Positions 30,672-42,500 of a stretch of 64,000 nt of DNA are shown one piece after another. Numbering within the stretch: position 1 is the first letter of the stretch; every line of letters starts with the position of its first letter. The notes under the pieces were generated by a model. That model ran no database searches, was not told the origin of the DNA, and saw only the letters and a list, made by a program, of their open reading frames with translations. A program made the translations under genes and the position numbers. Source of the DNA: Hypomyces perniciosus. Taxonomy: Eukaryota; Ascomycota; Sordariomycetes; Hypocreales; Hypocreaceae. The DNA lies in contig SPDT01000002.1 in the NCBI GenBank assembly GCA_008477525.1, positions 2,728,001 through 2,792,000 on the forward strand. Reading direction: 5' to 3'.

Positions 30672-33587
30672 ATGGAGCACGCTTCGCATGACCAGAGAAG
30701 CCCAGCGCAGTCAGCGGGTGTGGAGGATCAGCGTGAGGGCACGCCACCCTTGGACGATTTGCCTGCGTGTCTTTCATGCAGAAGAAGAAAGTCGAGATGC
30801 TCTCGTGAAAGTCCGAGCTGTGCGCAATGCGTTAAGATAGGTAGGTATTGCTGCCTCTTCTCTCTGTCCTTCGCCTCTTCGACAGATTCTGATGCGACTC
30901 CTTAGGGGCTGAGTGCCAATATGTGGCCAAACATAGGCCAGGGATAAAACCCGGCGCTGTCGATGGCCTCAGTCGGCGGCTAGGTACATCAATGCTTTGC
31001 CTCCCTTTTGTCCCTACTCTTTGTGCTTACTGAAACAGAGGTGTTGGAACGAATCTTGCTGGACAGTTCCGGCAACACAAAAGCACAGCTGGCAGCTGTT
31101 TTGGACCCTGATATTGACAAACTCAATGGAAATGGACATTCATACTCAACATTTACCTCTTCGTCAGAACGAGCAAGGTCAGTAGGTCAGGATGGAAGTC
31201 CTGGATTCGCTCTCCAAGATTCTCCGGCCCAAAACACATCACAATCACAGATAGGCCAACATCGTCAGAAACGACGGCGTGTCAACAACGAAGATCGCTA
31301 TTGGGACGTTGGAGATGATTCTTGGATGCCTCCACTGCCTTCCATCGCCTTTTTAGAGGCGGTAGTCGAGGCGCATTTCCAGACCGTGCATCACTGGATC
31401 CCAATCCTCCACGAGACAAGATTCCGAGCCAAACTCAAGGATGCCACCGAGAGGGAAAGGCTCACTGTGTTACTCCATGCTTTATTGTCCGCGGCGATCA
31501 AGTACGTTGACTTTGGTCAATTTGGAATGAGCATTGAGGATGTCGCAAGACAGATCCGCATCTCTCAGAAAGCGGTGATGATGCATGCGATGGAGTCGCT
31601 CTCAGTCGAAAACACACAAGCTTTAATCTTTCTCGCTTTCGATTACGTATGTGTCAGCGAACTGCTCCTTTGGGACCTCGATACTAACCGGCTTCATAGA
31701 TGGGAAGTGGCCAGGTCACCAAGGCATGGCCTATCGTCGGCTCCCTAACCAGAATAGTCGACTATCTGCACCTAACGGTAGAGCCGGACGAAGACTTACA
31801 GAAACAGCCCCTGCTGCGATCCCTAACCATTCTAGACAAACCAAAAGACTGGACAGACTCGGAAGAACGACGACGGCTCTTCTGGAACGTCTTTCTCCTA
31901 GACAGGTACAGCTCCCGACTCTCCCCTAAGGGTATCTTGAACCTTGTTGCTGAGAAATGTTGCTAGAATCTGTTCCGTCACTTCCGGGTGAGGATCTTCG
32001 GAGAACAACTAGCTTATCTAGGCTAACTAGTACAGCTGGCACACAAGTCTCACCTCTGACGATGTTCGCCGACGGCTGCCTTGTGGCGGCGCAATGTGGG
32101 CTCGTTCAGAGCCCGTTTCGACACCATATTTTGGAATATGGGACAAATCCACCGCTAAGATAGGGAACTCGATATCGAATGTCCCCAAAATTTATCCATC
32201 ACCAAAAGCGATAGATCACACGAGTCCTGGATCTAACGAAGACGTGGACACTTCAAAGCTCGGGGCTTTTGCGTACTGTATAGAAGCAACTGAGAATCTC
32301 AGCCAGGTCACGTTGTTCTTCTTGCAGCAAAGCGTCGATTTTGAAGACCGAGGCGAAGTCAAGAACTGGCTGACACGATTCAAGGAACTTGATATACGTC
32401 TCGTTCAGTGAGGTCACTTCTGTTCTCTATATACCATGCTCGCTGACTCTTTTTCCCTCGTTAGCTGGAAGATGTTCCTACCGAAGCAATGGCGAGACTC
32501 GAACGTCTCTCGTGACGTCTTGGTCATCAAAATGGACCCTAATCTGACCCTTGCGCACATATCACACAACACTTCGATGATTCTTCTCCACCAACATATT
32601 GCCTATCCGCCCGCACGATGGAAGGACGTGGTCAAGTTACCGAGCTCATGCAGCGCAGAAACGTGCCAGCTTGCGGCTGTTGAAACAGCTGCTATTGTTC
32701 AAAAATATCTGCGGTACATGGGTGGCATCGTGAACAGTCAATTTGCGTTTTGCGCGTTCGTCGCGGCGAAGGTCTTACTCGTACCTTGGCGCTCGAGAGA
32801 GGCGCATACTTTGGCTCCAGCATTTTTCAATCTATTGCAGAGTCTCAAAGACATTTCACACAAGTGGCGCGGGTATTACAACTTCGAGGATGAGTTGGAC
32901 GGCGCACCAAGCCAGCACGAGAGACAGAAGACCATGGACCTGGCTGCCAGATACGCGGCACAGCTTCAATATTGGTATTCACGATGTATGAATGATGTTA
33001 CCTATCTTCCCGCCGGCCTTGCTGAGATTCTGTGCGACGCAAGCCTGGATGGCTTTGTAGAGAAACCAGCGCATTTAAGGTCGACGCTGTCCTCTCACCA
33101 TATCGATCACGGCGACCTAAACAACAACGGCCAGACGCACCGACGCTACTCATCTGGATTTGAAGCCTATCAGAATACTGGGGTTCCTTCTCCTACCAGC
33201 GGAACCGACTGGCATGCAGGTTATCCGCCTCTCGGATCACCAACTCATGCGCGCCTCTCCACGGCCTATGAAAGCCATGGCGCAATAGTGCCCCCGGACG
33301 AGACGAGTCCTCGGTCACGACTCGGTGCATTGCAATCCCCAGGAGCGACGGCATCGTCGAGTGCGAACGCGATGGGTACAAATGCCTCTTCCGCTGCTCT
33401 GCTCAGTGGTCTTAATGTGGGCAACACCGGTTCCCATGGCCGGTCAAACATGGGTGAGGAGGACGAGTTGACGGCCATGTCACATATGTTACTAGGAGAC
33501 CAGTTCCTAGAGATGGATCGCGTTATCACATTTCAAGGTACTGACTTCTTTTCCTATGAAGCGGCGAGAAGAGCGGGCCTGTCGTGA
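30672..33587 (+). CDS. Zn2Cys6 transcription factor with fungal-specific regulatory domain
   Basis: Pathway-type regulator of roughly 820 residues. The start [11 protein letters not shown] leads to [25 protein letters not shown]; intron 1 (about 30842-30904) splits the finger before the last Cys (AECQY), completing six cysteines. Further introns fall near 30983-31040, 31650-31699, 31906-31965, 31988-32034 and 32411-32464, all preserving the frame. The middle-homology region includes [40 protein letters not shown], and [13 protein letters not shown], the hallmark of the fungal_trans domain. The tail is long and Ser/Thr-rich, ending EAARRAGLS. It is tandem to the sugar transporter and convergent with GH88, so it is the natural candidate regulator of that cluster (inference). 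Exons look intact. Confidence 0.87.
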
Positions 33588-33767
33588 TGAAACGTAGAAA
33601 TACCCTTATACGAACTGAATGGCCGATCTTCGTGCCAACAACACTGCTTGATATTGTATAATATTCTATGGATAAGATTAACTAGGGCATGTGATATATA
33701 TATATATATATTCTTTCTCATTGCCGCTCGTCTGCCATGGCTCCCAAATAACCCGCCTGACATACGT

Positions 33768-35331
33768 TTAGACTAGCCCCATGCGCAACAACTTATTCCC
33801 AAACTCCAAGTAGTAATAGTCTGCGTATACCAATCCACTGTCTCTGTACCTCACGAAGGCGTCCTTATTGTTATTCGCAGTGGCATGCTTCAGAATAGCA
33901 TCCCAAGTCCCCGGCGCAACTCTCACCTTGCCCTCGTCGTTGACCTCGAAGCTTGCCACATCGCCTCTATCAAGGCAGTATCCGACCGTGTCGCTAGCGA
34001 TACGTAGAGCAGCCTCTAGGTATGGTGAAGATTTGGCCGGCGTCTGTCTCTGCAATGCTTGGTGCAGCAGCAGCAGCCCGTTGGCAGCAATCAGACCCGC
34101 AGACGAATCCCGCAGGGGCTGACCCTCCGTGTCCATATCCTCATTTGGCGGCGCGTCAAAGTCCCATAATGGAACATTCTTGTGCGTCGGTGCTGGCGAT
34201 TCGGCCAGCCGGGCGAGAAAGTAATCGGCAAAGCGTTGCGTAGAGGAGAGAAAGGTTGGATCTGAGGTCCAGCCGTATGTTTGAGCGAACCCTAAAATGG
34301 CCCAAGCCTGTCCACGGGACCAGGTCGAGTCGTTGGAGTATCCCTGGTGCGTCATGTTGAACTGAACGCTTCCATTGTTGGGGTTGAGATTGGCAACGTG
34401 CCATGTTGAGTTATCGCCTCGGACGAGGGTACGGAGGACGGTGTGAGCATGAGCGGTGGCGATGGAGCTGAGTTTGGGGTTTGAGGAGATGTGAGCAGCG
34501 TAGAACAGGAGGTCCATATCTGTAAGTTTTTAGTCAATACACCTTAGACTTCAATGGTAAGCATGAATGGGATGCTGCGTACTACACATGCTGTCAACAA
34601 TAATGACAAAATTCTTCTCCTTGTCGATAATTTCATATGCATGACTCAGGGTCTTGTCCCAGCTACGGATCGCGTGGACTTTCTCGTCATACCGCGAGGT
34701 CAGACTCTCAGCTGCAGTCACATAAGATCGTAAGCTCTCCATATTGCCTGTCAGCTCCCAGTCCATGCGCAACGAGCGCATAATGAAGCCCAAATCGTGC
34801 GTGTTTGTCCTCGTGGCGTTGGCTCGAAGAGGAGTGGACCAGCTGCGACATAATCCGAGGAGCTGGTCGTGGAAGGACTCGGCCGTTACCGATGTAGGTC
34901 GCGGGAGATATTGGGGGTATTTCATGGAGCGCTCGAGGATGCAGTATAGGCTCGCTGGGAAGAAGCCGCAAGTCCAGAAGGCGGCCGGTTTCGACTCGTA
35001 CGTGCCGGCGGCGTTGCCATCTGATGGTACATATTCCGGATATGTTTCTAACCCAGGCTATTAAAGGCAATATTAGCTATCGTTGTAAGTTGGTTCAAGC
35101 TTCAGGCGATCCTACGTTTTCGGCAAGATATGCTTCAGCCACCCTCCATATTTTGGCAGCAGCACTCTCGTCAAACAGTTCTGGCAGTTCAAGGTCCAAG
35201 TTGAAGGGCATGGCGAACTTGTCTATTTCCGGCGTCGTTTGTCCGAGCGACAGGGTTTTGTCTGAAGACGAGTCTGACCAAGCGCCAGAAACAGACCCCT
35301 CTGAGGTCGTCGATGCTTTATCGTGATCCAT
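33768..35331 (-). CDS. unsaturated glucuronyl hydrolase, glycoside hydrolase family 88
   Basis: GH88 enzymes hydrate the 4,5-double bond of the unsaturated uronate left by polysaccharide lyases and so release the end sugar. Three exons; introns at about 35050-35118 and 34518-34580; about 475 residues. The start is the ATG at 35331 (MDHDKAST). The (alpha/alpha)6-barrel pattern is clear: FWTCGFFPASLY, NTHDLGFIMRSL, whose Asp fits one of the two catalytic aspartates, and FVIIVDSM...MDLLFYAA, whose Asp fits the other. Also present are WSRGQAWAILGFAQTYG and RDSSAGLIAANGLLLLHQ. No signal peptide, so it should act in the cytosol on imported oligosaccharides. It is divergent from the lyase-like gene over a 0.65-kb spacer, the textbook partner for its reaction. 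Confidence 0.92.
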
Positions 35332-35977
35332 AGCACAAGTGGCGAAGCTAAGCTTCACGGATCAGGAGAGGTTCCAAAGAAAGATGCAAACAAATCAACA
35401 CATGAAGTTGACTCTATTGGTTGATCATGAATGATTGGATGCCTCCTAACAGCAAAGTTCAAATATTGTCATGGAATGACTTCAAGTCAAGCTTGGCAGA
35501 ACATGGAGTATTCTGCATTTGCCGAATAACGCAAAGGCTGAAGCGACGGCATACCATGGCCATGGCATATGAGTACAAGCGAGACTGGTAAAGCCAGTAT
35601 TTAGTGAATCGGTGCAATTTCGATCCTTTCGGGCACATGTCCGAAGCCTGGGGTCGGGAGCCGGGAGATTGTTAGCCGTTGCTGAACGGCCGGGCATTAT
35701 TACCCCGAAGGCCGCCATCGAGGACTCTCCGAAGGCCGGAACCGGTCGCCGGTGTCGTAACCCCGAAAGGGTAAGTACTAACTGATTCCTTTCCCCCCCT
35801 AAATAGTTCAATACAGCAGTGCTTCGTTTAAACATTGCCTATCATATCGTCCAGTAGAGAAGGTGGCTGAATAAACCCGAGTCTGAAGAATCAAGACATA
35901 TCAAGGCGTTGCAGACACAAGCCCATCCATTTAAACAGGATTATCTGTTGAGAGCTACCTATTTTACACGAGCCACA
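35332..35977. promoter_or_regulatory. divergent promoter of GH88 and lyase-like genes
   Basis: Shared 646-bp spacer between two divergent starts. It holds two direct copies of CCGAAGGCCG (35705-35714 and 35729-35738) and further CCCCGAA words at about 35704 and 35761. GC-rich half-sites of CGG/CCG type are what Zn2Cys6 proteins usually bind. The role is inferred. Confidence 0.5.
35727..35740 (+). promoter_or_regulatory. 14-nt element shared with the transporter upstream region, copy 2
   Basis: CTCCGAAGGCCGGA, identical on the opposite strand to 28053-28066. A shorter related copy (CCGAAGGCCG) is 24 bp to the left. It lies about 240 bp upstream of the lyase-like ATG and 400 bp upstream of the GH88 ATG. 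Confidence 0.5.
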
Positions 35978-37198
35978 ATGACAGTGTCTGAGAACGACGC
36001 AATTCCGAGCCCCAAGACGGTCGTTCTTGAAGGCAGCCGTTTGGTTGAGGCTCGGCAACGTCTCCAGGCTGGCAATGATGCCACTCTGCAGGCATCCCTA
36101 CAAATCCTGGAAATAGAGGCAGACAAATGGCTTACACAAGGTCCCTGGTCCGTCATGGAGAAGAAGCAGCCACCTCCAAGCGGGGACATGCACGACTACA
36201 CAAGCCAAGCTCCATACTGGTGGCCATCGCCAACGCCGGATGGAAGCCCTTATGTTCAGCGTGACGGCCAGAAGAACCCTGAGGTGCTCAACTACACCGA
36301 CCGTGTGTACGTTGAAAAGGTGTTTGCCTCCTCGATGGCCCTCGCTCTCGCATGGTTTTACACTGGAAATGAGGCATATGCCAAACACGCTGGCGATATT
36401 ATCCGAACCTGGTTTATCGCCCCAGAGACACGCATGAACCCAAATCTCAACCACGCGCAGCTTATTCCGTTTGCCAACACGGGTCGCTGCATTGGTATTA
36501 TAGACTTTTCTCAGTGGTATACCAGCGTTCTCGATGCCGCTGCTATCTTGGACAGCGGGAGCAGCTCTGGAGGACCAGGGCCTGGATGGACAGCCGACGA
36601 CATGGAAGGATTCCGTGAATGGAATCGAGGCTTCCTGCGCTGGCTGACGGAAAGTGAATTCGGAAAGGAGGAGCACGCGCAGAAAAACAACCACGGCAGC
36701 TTTTCCACCATGTTGGTTTCTGCCATTGCGCTCTTTGTCGGCGACGAGGAGCGCGTCAAACAGGAGGCGATTGGGGTGCAGGAGCATATCAACGAGACCA
36801 TCGAGCCGGATGGCGCACTGCCTGGGGAGCTGCTGCGTACGCGGAGCTGGCATTATTCTACCTTTAACTTGCTCGCACTGACGCGCCTCGCTCTAGTGGC
36901 TCAGAAGGTTGGCGTTGATCTGTGGAATTACAAGGGACCTGAAGGGCAGAGCATCACCAAGGCCATCGAGTATGTTATCCCAGCCGCCACTAACAACGCG
37001 CAGTGGGGGCACGAGGAGTTACAGTTCAAGCGGTATGCCGCAGCAGATCTCATTCGTGCTGCGGCAGATGCTGGGCATGAAGCATCAAAGCAGGTTCTGA
37101 ACAATATTGAGACGCCGCCAGAGGGTGACTTGTGGCCATTGAGGCCTGCGCCTGAGCAATTGGAACCAGTCAAGGTAGATCCGACGATTGCTGGATAG
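35978..37198 (+). CDS. alginate-lyase-domain protein (possible glucuronan/polyuronate lyase)
   Basis: Single exon, about 406 residues from MTVSENDAIPS; the frame is open further upstream but without another ATG. The alpha-barrel lyase pattern of the alginate_lyase domain is visible: HDYTSQAPYWWPSPTPDG near residue 75, LNYTDRVYVEKVFASSMALALAW, FANTGRCIGIIDFSQW, KNNHGSFSTMLVSAIALFVGD, and RSWHYSTFNLLALTRLA. The NNHG and YW motifs carry the residues used for beta-elimination in this superfamily. Such proteins cleave alginate, glucuronan or similar polyuronates and leave unsaturated ends, the substrate of GH88 next door. There is no signal peptide, unusual for a polymer-degrading enzyme, so it probably works on imported short chains. 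Subfamily (for example PL38-like) is a guess. Confidence 0.85.
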   Translation: MTVSENDAIPSPKTVVLEGSRLVEARQRLQAGNDATLQASLQILEIEADKWLTQGPWSVMEKKQPPPSGDMHDYTSQAPYWWPSPTPDGSPYVQRDGQKNPEVLNYTDRVYVEKVFASSMALALAWFYTGNEAYAKHAGDIIRTWFIAPETRMNPNLNHAQLIPFANTGRCIGIIDFSQWYTSVLDAAAILDSGSSSGGPGPGWTADDMEGFREWNRGFLRWLTESEFGKEEHAQKNNHGSFSTMLVSAIALFVGDEERVKQEAIGVQEHINETIEPDGALPGELLRTRSWHYSTFNLLALTRLALVAQKVGVDLWNYKGPEGQSITKAIEYVIPAATNNAQWGHEELQFKRYAAADLIRAAADAGHEASKQVLNNIETPPEGDLWPLRPAPEQLEPVKVDPTIAG

Positions 37199-37804
37199 AA
37201 ATTCTGAGTTTGATAATATAGAGTATTCTAAACTTAGGAGTCTCAATTATATTCCTATCGCCAGAATGGAAGGTCAGTCAACAAGCACCTACACCTGTTC
37301 AAAATGCGGAAGATGGTACTTGTTCACCACCCCCTGGCCCAAACCTCAAAGCTTTGGACGACTAATGCTGTTCCACCGGATCAAGTGTCTTGACATCTGG
37401 TGTCACTAATTACTTTCGACTGGATTCTTGAAGCTCAGAGACCCCATGATGGACACAGGCCACCCTGGGAAATTCGGATCACGTATGGTGTTAGCCACGA
37501 AGGGGGTTGTGGTGACTTCTACGCCACGTCCTACGTACGTAAGGGTGGAACGGAACTGAATCGGAATATCCTGTAAGACCCTGGAAAGTGGCAAACGAGA
37601 AAGAAAGACTGAGCGGTGTTCATGTTATTTGAGGTAGTTGGTTCTTCTAGCACTAATAGCTTTTGCTATCGCATTATAGAGCACCAAGTTTATGAAGAGC
37701 AGTCAATAGCAACGAAATTCATGAATAGCAATGCGATTCGTAGTAACGACATTTGTTGTCAATAGGAACTGGACCTATCCAACGCCCCGTAGCCCAATCT
37801 TCTC
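37199..37804. other. intergenic
   Basis: The 3' region of the lyase-like gene and downstream side of the decayed nuclease-like gene. Small frames have no motif. Nothing more is supported. Confidence 0.5.
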
Positions 37805-39022
37805 CTAGCCATCCTCGGCCGGCATACCCAGAACATCGGCCTTGAATGCCGGCCAGTAGATATCCTCCACATGCTGCCCTAATCTCTGGAGGGATGTGCA
37901 AAGTTTGAGAATGCCTGCTTGAGAACGCGTATTCCCAATAGGCAACGGCGGCTTAACCACCACAGAAACAGCATCTCCGTCAAGAATCGACGGAACAAAC
38001 TGCCAATCATGTCCTTGAATAATGAGGCCAGGTAAAAACTCAATGTTGCGCAGATGACTTGCCCCCTCTGGCCTCCCCCAATATATAAGCTTCGCCACTG
38101 GGCCGAGTGCCAAGTGGCAATCTGGAGCAAAGCGGTCTTATAAGAGTCTCCATGAAGTTTGGTCTCTATCGATATTGCAATAGGGTTCTCCCTGAGGACT
38201 GTCGAATAGGCATGATTAATGGAGTTGCCTGGGCGTTGACTGCAGAGCGTATTGATAATGCCCTTCTCTTCATGCTTCTTCGGACGAATGATGAGGCACA
38301 AATCAACCATCTTGCTCTGCAGGTTTATTGGTTTATATGCTGTGAGTATGCCAGTGGTATGGCTTTTCTGTAATTAGTAAATAAGCAAGAAGAGGACAAG
38401 TAGACCTTACCAATCCTCGATGGTAATAGAAAAATGCTTGTTTGAGTCACCTTTTAGTGCCTATTTCAGGACTGGTGAATAAACATCTGTATTCCAGGCC
38501 GACTCCGATTTATCATCATCATCACACTGATAGGCTTGACTTAAGATTTATTGAGTAAGGCTGCATGGAGGGTATCGGTAGGAAGTTGCAGTCTGCGTCA
38601 CCACGAAAGAGATATTCTTGAAGCTCGAAATCCGTGAACTAGCGCCTGTCAGCAAAGCCTCAGGGGTGTTGAGAGATAGCAGAGCGCACCTCTCCTTTAA
38701 GACCTATCAGCAGGATCTCATATCCGTCTTTGATGCGTTCTAGGTCTCTGCAAAGAGCCTGGAGCGATAGCGGTAGAGTGTCAAATTTGAAACCGGCCTG
38801 GCGGAGCCGTGTCGGGTGTAGCCCAGCGTGCACAATCTGCTTGGCCATACAGTATGTTCTGGATTGAGAAGGGGATGAATATGATGACGAGGAATCATCA
38901 CGATTGTCTTCTCCGTCATCCTGTCGTGCTTCTTGATCAGATCGCTCAGAGTCTTCAGTGAGAATGACTTCTGTTGTATCGACGGAGTGAATCCAACGCG
39001 AGATGTTGCGATGGTCACTCAT
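37805..39022 (-). pseudogene. PD-(D/E)XK-like nuclease-domain gene, broken
   Basis: Start MSDHRNISRWIHSVD and an acidic Ser-rich stretch match the N-terminus of the large fungal PD-(D/E)XK-like family. Later pieces occur in order: KSESAWNTDVYSPVLK (family SEAAWN motif), HTTGILTAYKPIN, KMVDLCLIIRPKK, PIAISIETKLHG (the ExK core), ATWHSAQW, and EFLPGLIIQGHDW. They are not in one frame. A TAG stop follows SPVLK, frame changes flank it, and another shift comes after HSAQW, near a run of five G at about 38080. A few breaks could be introns, but no splice set I tried restores all pieces. The family's role is unknown; it often lies near NLR and transposon-rich DNA. Confidence 0.65.
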
Positions 39023-39519
39023 CGTGAATGTGCTTGGGGATAGCAAGCAATCGTTGGTGATGTTAGACAAAGAAGCGGATGACAGTTGAAATAGAGACCG
39101 CAGCACATGTATGGAGTATCTTGCCACAGATAACTCTGGTTACTACAGCCGACCCTCATCGCCATGGACGGATAGCTTCATGATATGATACATTCAGGGT
39201 TTATACTGCCGGAATACAACGGCTAAATGAGAGTGGCAAAGGAACTACAAAGGAAAGTAATGCTACAAAGAAAAGTAGAGCCACAAAGGAAACAGACATG
39301 ATCGGCCCTGAAACCATTACATTCCGTCCAACAACATCAGGTATCTCAAACAACAAAGTCAAACAACAAACAAAACCCTAGAAGACAAAGCCTTTCCCAG
39401 TGCGCCAATTCACACAGATAGACAAAGCGACAGATTAGCCAAACGATACAGACTCCCAATAGCTGCTGCCTCCCTGAATCACCCATCCCAAGTCATTCCC
39501 AATTGCCCGATATTGCTGC
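39023..39519. other. intergenic
   Basis: Downstream region of the GMC fusion gene and upstream region of the broken nuclease-like gene. It is A-rich (ACAAAGGAAA-type words at 39240-39300). No gene is seen. Confidence 0.55.
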
Positions 39520-42500
39520 CTAACTCGAAATCTCTCCCGCTTCGATGATCCGCTTAAACCTGTCATCTGGCTGATGGAAACGATATGTCTCGCCCCGGAC
39601 CACACGATCAACTTCCTCGCGCACGAAAGGAAAGACGTCCCTCCACGCGTTTCGTCCTATCCAGCAATCCAAGTGCCCATAGCCCGGCACGACGCGCCGT
39701 CGATATTGGATGCCACCGCCCCGGATGCCGGCTGACATGCCGAACATGTCGATCAGGCGCTCATACGTCTTTTCCGTAGACATTGGAGAGAGAACGGCAC
39801 TTTCATTGCCAACGAAGAGTAAGAACGGAATACCCCGTAGGCGTCTGACACCTTCCGATGTGGTGAGTTCTTTGTATTCCGGTCCGTTCGTACTGACCTC
39901 TCCACGGCTTCCCATGCGTTTAAGCAGGTCCATCATTGTCATGCTGGCACCTCCGAAGAAGCGGTCGATATTCCGATGAGTCGCCTCATTGAGATTGTGA
40001 TGGCTCCAACACCGGCCAAAGAGGAGCGTAGTGCGATGGCAGGCGGCGTTGTTACACATTTCACGTCTCTCATCCGGGTAGAAGCGCAGCATCTGGTTCA
40101 GCATTTGCTGTGCCAGAGTGTCCTGTGTGGAAGTGCTGCATTCAATCCACTCTCCCATCAACATGTTATACATTTTGTCCATGGCCACTGGTGACGTAGC
40201 CTTGATCATGTTCCATGTGTTCCAGATCGGATTCATGAAGACCTGGCTGCAAGTGACGCCGAGAATCCACTCAGATGGGATGGTGCCATCAAGCAGGCCG
40301 CTCGCAAAGGCGACGGACCCCATGCAGTGCGCGATGGTATAGACCTTATTCTTCCCATACATTCGCCGGATGCGTTCAAGACAGGCCTTAATGTCGAGCC
40401 TCGAATCGTATGTCGTCCAGCCCTGGCCCTGTGTCGATCTCAGTTGGCAGATGCGGTGAACTGTCACGAAGACACGATACCCTGCCCGTGTGAAGTAATT
40501 AACTGCATTGAACGGGACCGTTGGCAATGCAAAGATCTGGTGGTCAACGGATGCACCTGGAATCATGAAGAGGTTCTCGATCTTAACGGGGCGACCATGA
40601 GCATCAGTAGCAACAGCCCGTGGACTGGGCTCCCACATGTGCATCTCGGTGCGGATGCCGTCTTCTGCCACAATCATGTACGACTGAGTCGGCGGAGTGT
40701 AGTTCATGTAAGTCTGATACGCTTGTGCTGGGTACTGCAGTGGCGCCAAGGGTGTGAGGACAAACGATAACGATTTGAGTGCGAAGAAAGATGCAAAGCT
40801 GGCAACATTGATAGCTTTCTCGAGGAGATGATTCCCGGTTGACGTGAGCGTGAGAAATTCGGACAAAAAGTCACTTGGACGGAGATGCAAGATGCCCGTC
40901 ACAATCGTTTGCTGCAAGGCATTCCCGCCCTCAACACTTTGCAGAGCGTAGTCGTCCGTCTCTCTCCGTCGAATGATGTTCATCCATGAATTGCCTTCTT
41001 GAGCCTTCTTCGAGACACGTTTCACGGATTTCTGCTCAGTGATTCTGACATACAGCGTCGTAGTTGAGTGCCACAGCTGGCGCGGATCCAACGTAACAGA
41101 TGAGTCGACCACCTTATAACCGTGGAAGTGAAGACGCCTCCCATTGACACCCATCATATCAAAGTCGTAGGTTAGTTTGCTCGTTCCTGTAGCGTCATCA
41201 TCCGGTTTAAACAAGCCGAAATCGCCTCGCAACACCATGAATGGCGAACCCCTAATAGCTGGGGCAACAAACGTGCCCGTAAGGATGCCGCTCGATCCAG
41301 ACTCGTCCATTAGCATATCCGGGTCGAAGACTTTTGCGCTGAGGAATAACCTAGCCGTTTCGCCCCGCTCTTTGCCAGTGCGAAACGCCAGTTCATATGA
41401 AGCCTTTTCGTCCAATTCCATGTTTGTTCCTCCGTGAACAAAGCCAGACATAAGTTCAGTAAAGTCGAGGCGTTTCACTTTCATCATTTCCGCCTCGTAC
41501 ATCATATTCTCAACCACTGACAGTCTCTCATCCTCAGCTACTGACTGAGGATTGCCTCTGCCTTGTTTGTCGCCCGTTTGCGTCTTTGAACGATGAGCCG
41601 GCTCACCGAACAGATCAAGTGTGCCATTTGCCTCCTTGCTGATTCTGAGACGGTTCGCTTTGGCATACTCTGCAACGGTCCTCTCAGCCAAGGCGGCAAT
41701 GGTCGCAAAGGGATTCACGCCAATTGCAGCTGGAATAAGAGCACCATCGGTGACGATGAGGCCCGGGTGCGTTTCTGAAGTGTCGCTTCCCGTAAAGACC
41801 TCACCCAAATGGTTTGTGACTCCATTTGCGCCAGTGTTGTCTCGAGATATTTGTGCTCCGCTACAGAGGCTCCGTTAGTATCGCAAGTCGTCGCTCACAC
41901 AGTGGCATATGTTGGATCTTACCCGAGCGGATGGACAGTAATTTGTTGTTTGCCCATAACTGAGTAGAATGGATTCTGCACCAGAGTCCCTCCAACCGAA
42001 TCTGTTGCCTTTGCGAGCAATTCATTCAGCCTTTGGACACGATCGCTCCGTCCGACACCCATAAACTCCAACACTGGCTTGTCATCCTTGAGAGTGAGAG
42101 TCGCCTGGCTCCCTACAGTCTTTCATTAGCTATCCATCTTTTGCCTCGCGCTGGTTCGGTCACATACCATCATGTGACATAATTAGAAAGACTTGTGTCT
42201 TCTCAATGGCGCCGGACTGGACATACGGGCCAAGGAGCCTGCTCTTCCATCTGTCCAAAGCATCCTGGGCTCGTTCGACCAGTGTCTTGTCCGGCGAATG
42301 GCTACCCGGCATGAGTTCCAACATGCTTTGGAGAAAATGGCAAAGAGCCTGCGGTATCGCTCCCTCTTGTATGACAAAGCCATCCAGTGGATTGTCGTGT
42401 CCTTTCCTGTTGTCAATGATGGAGTTGATCGTTGGTCCCACGGGGTTGACCGGACATGGAAAAGGTCTTCCAATGGCGTTGACTTCACAGTCACTATTGT

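Noticed and set aside
36098..36853. 251-codon antisense frame opposite the lyase-like gene
   Set aside because: Shadow frame: the plus-strand product has clear conserved motifs; the antisense one has none.
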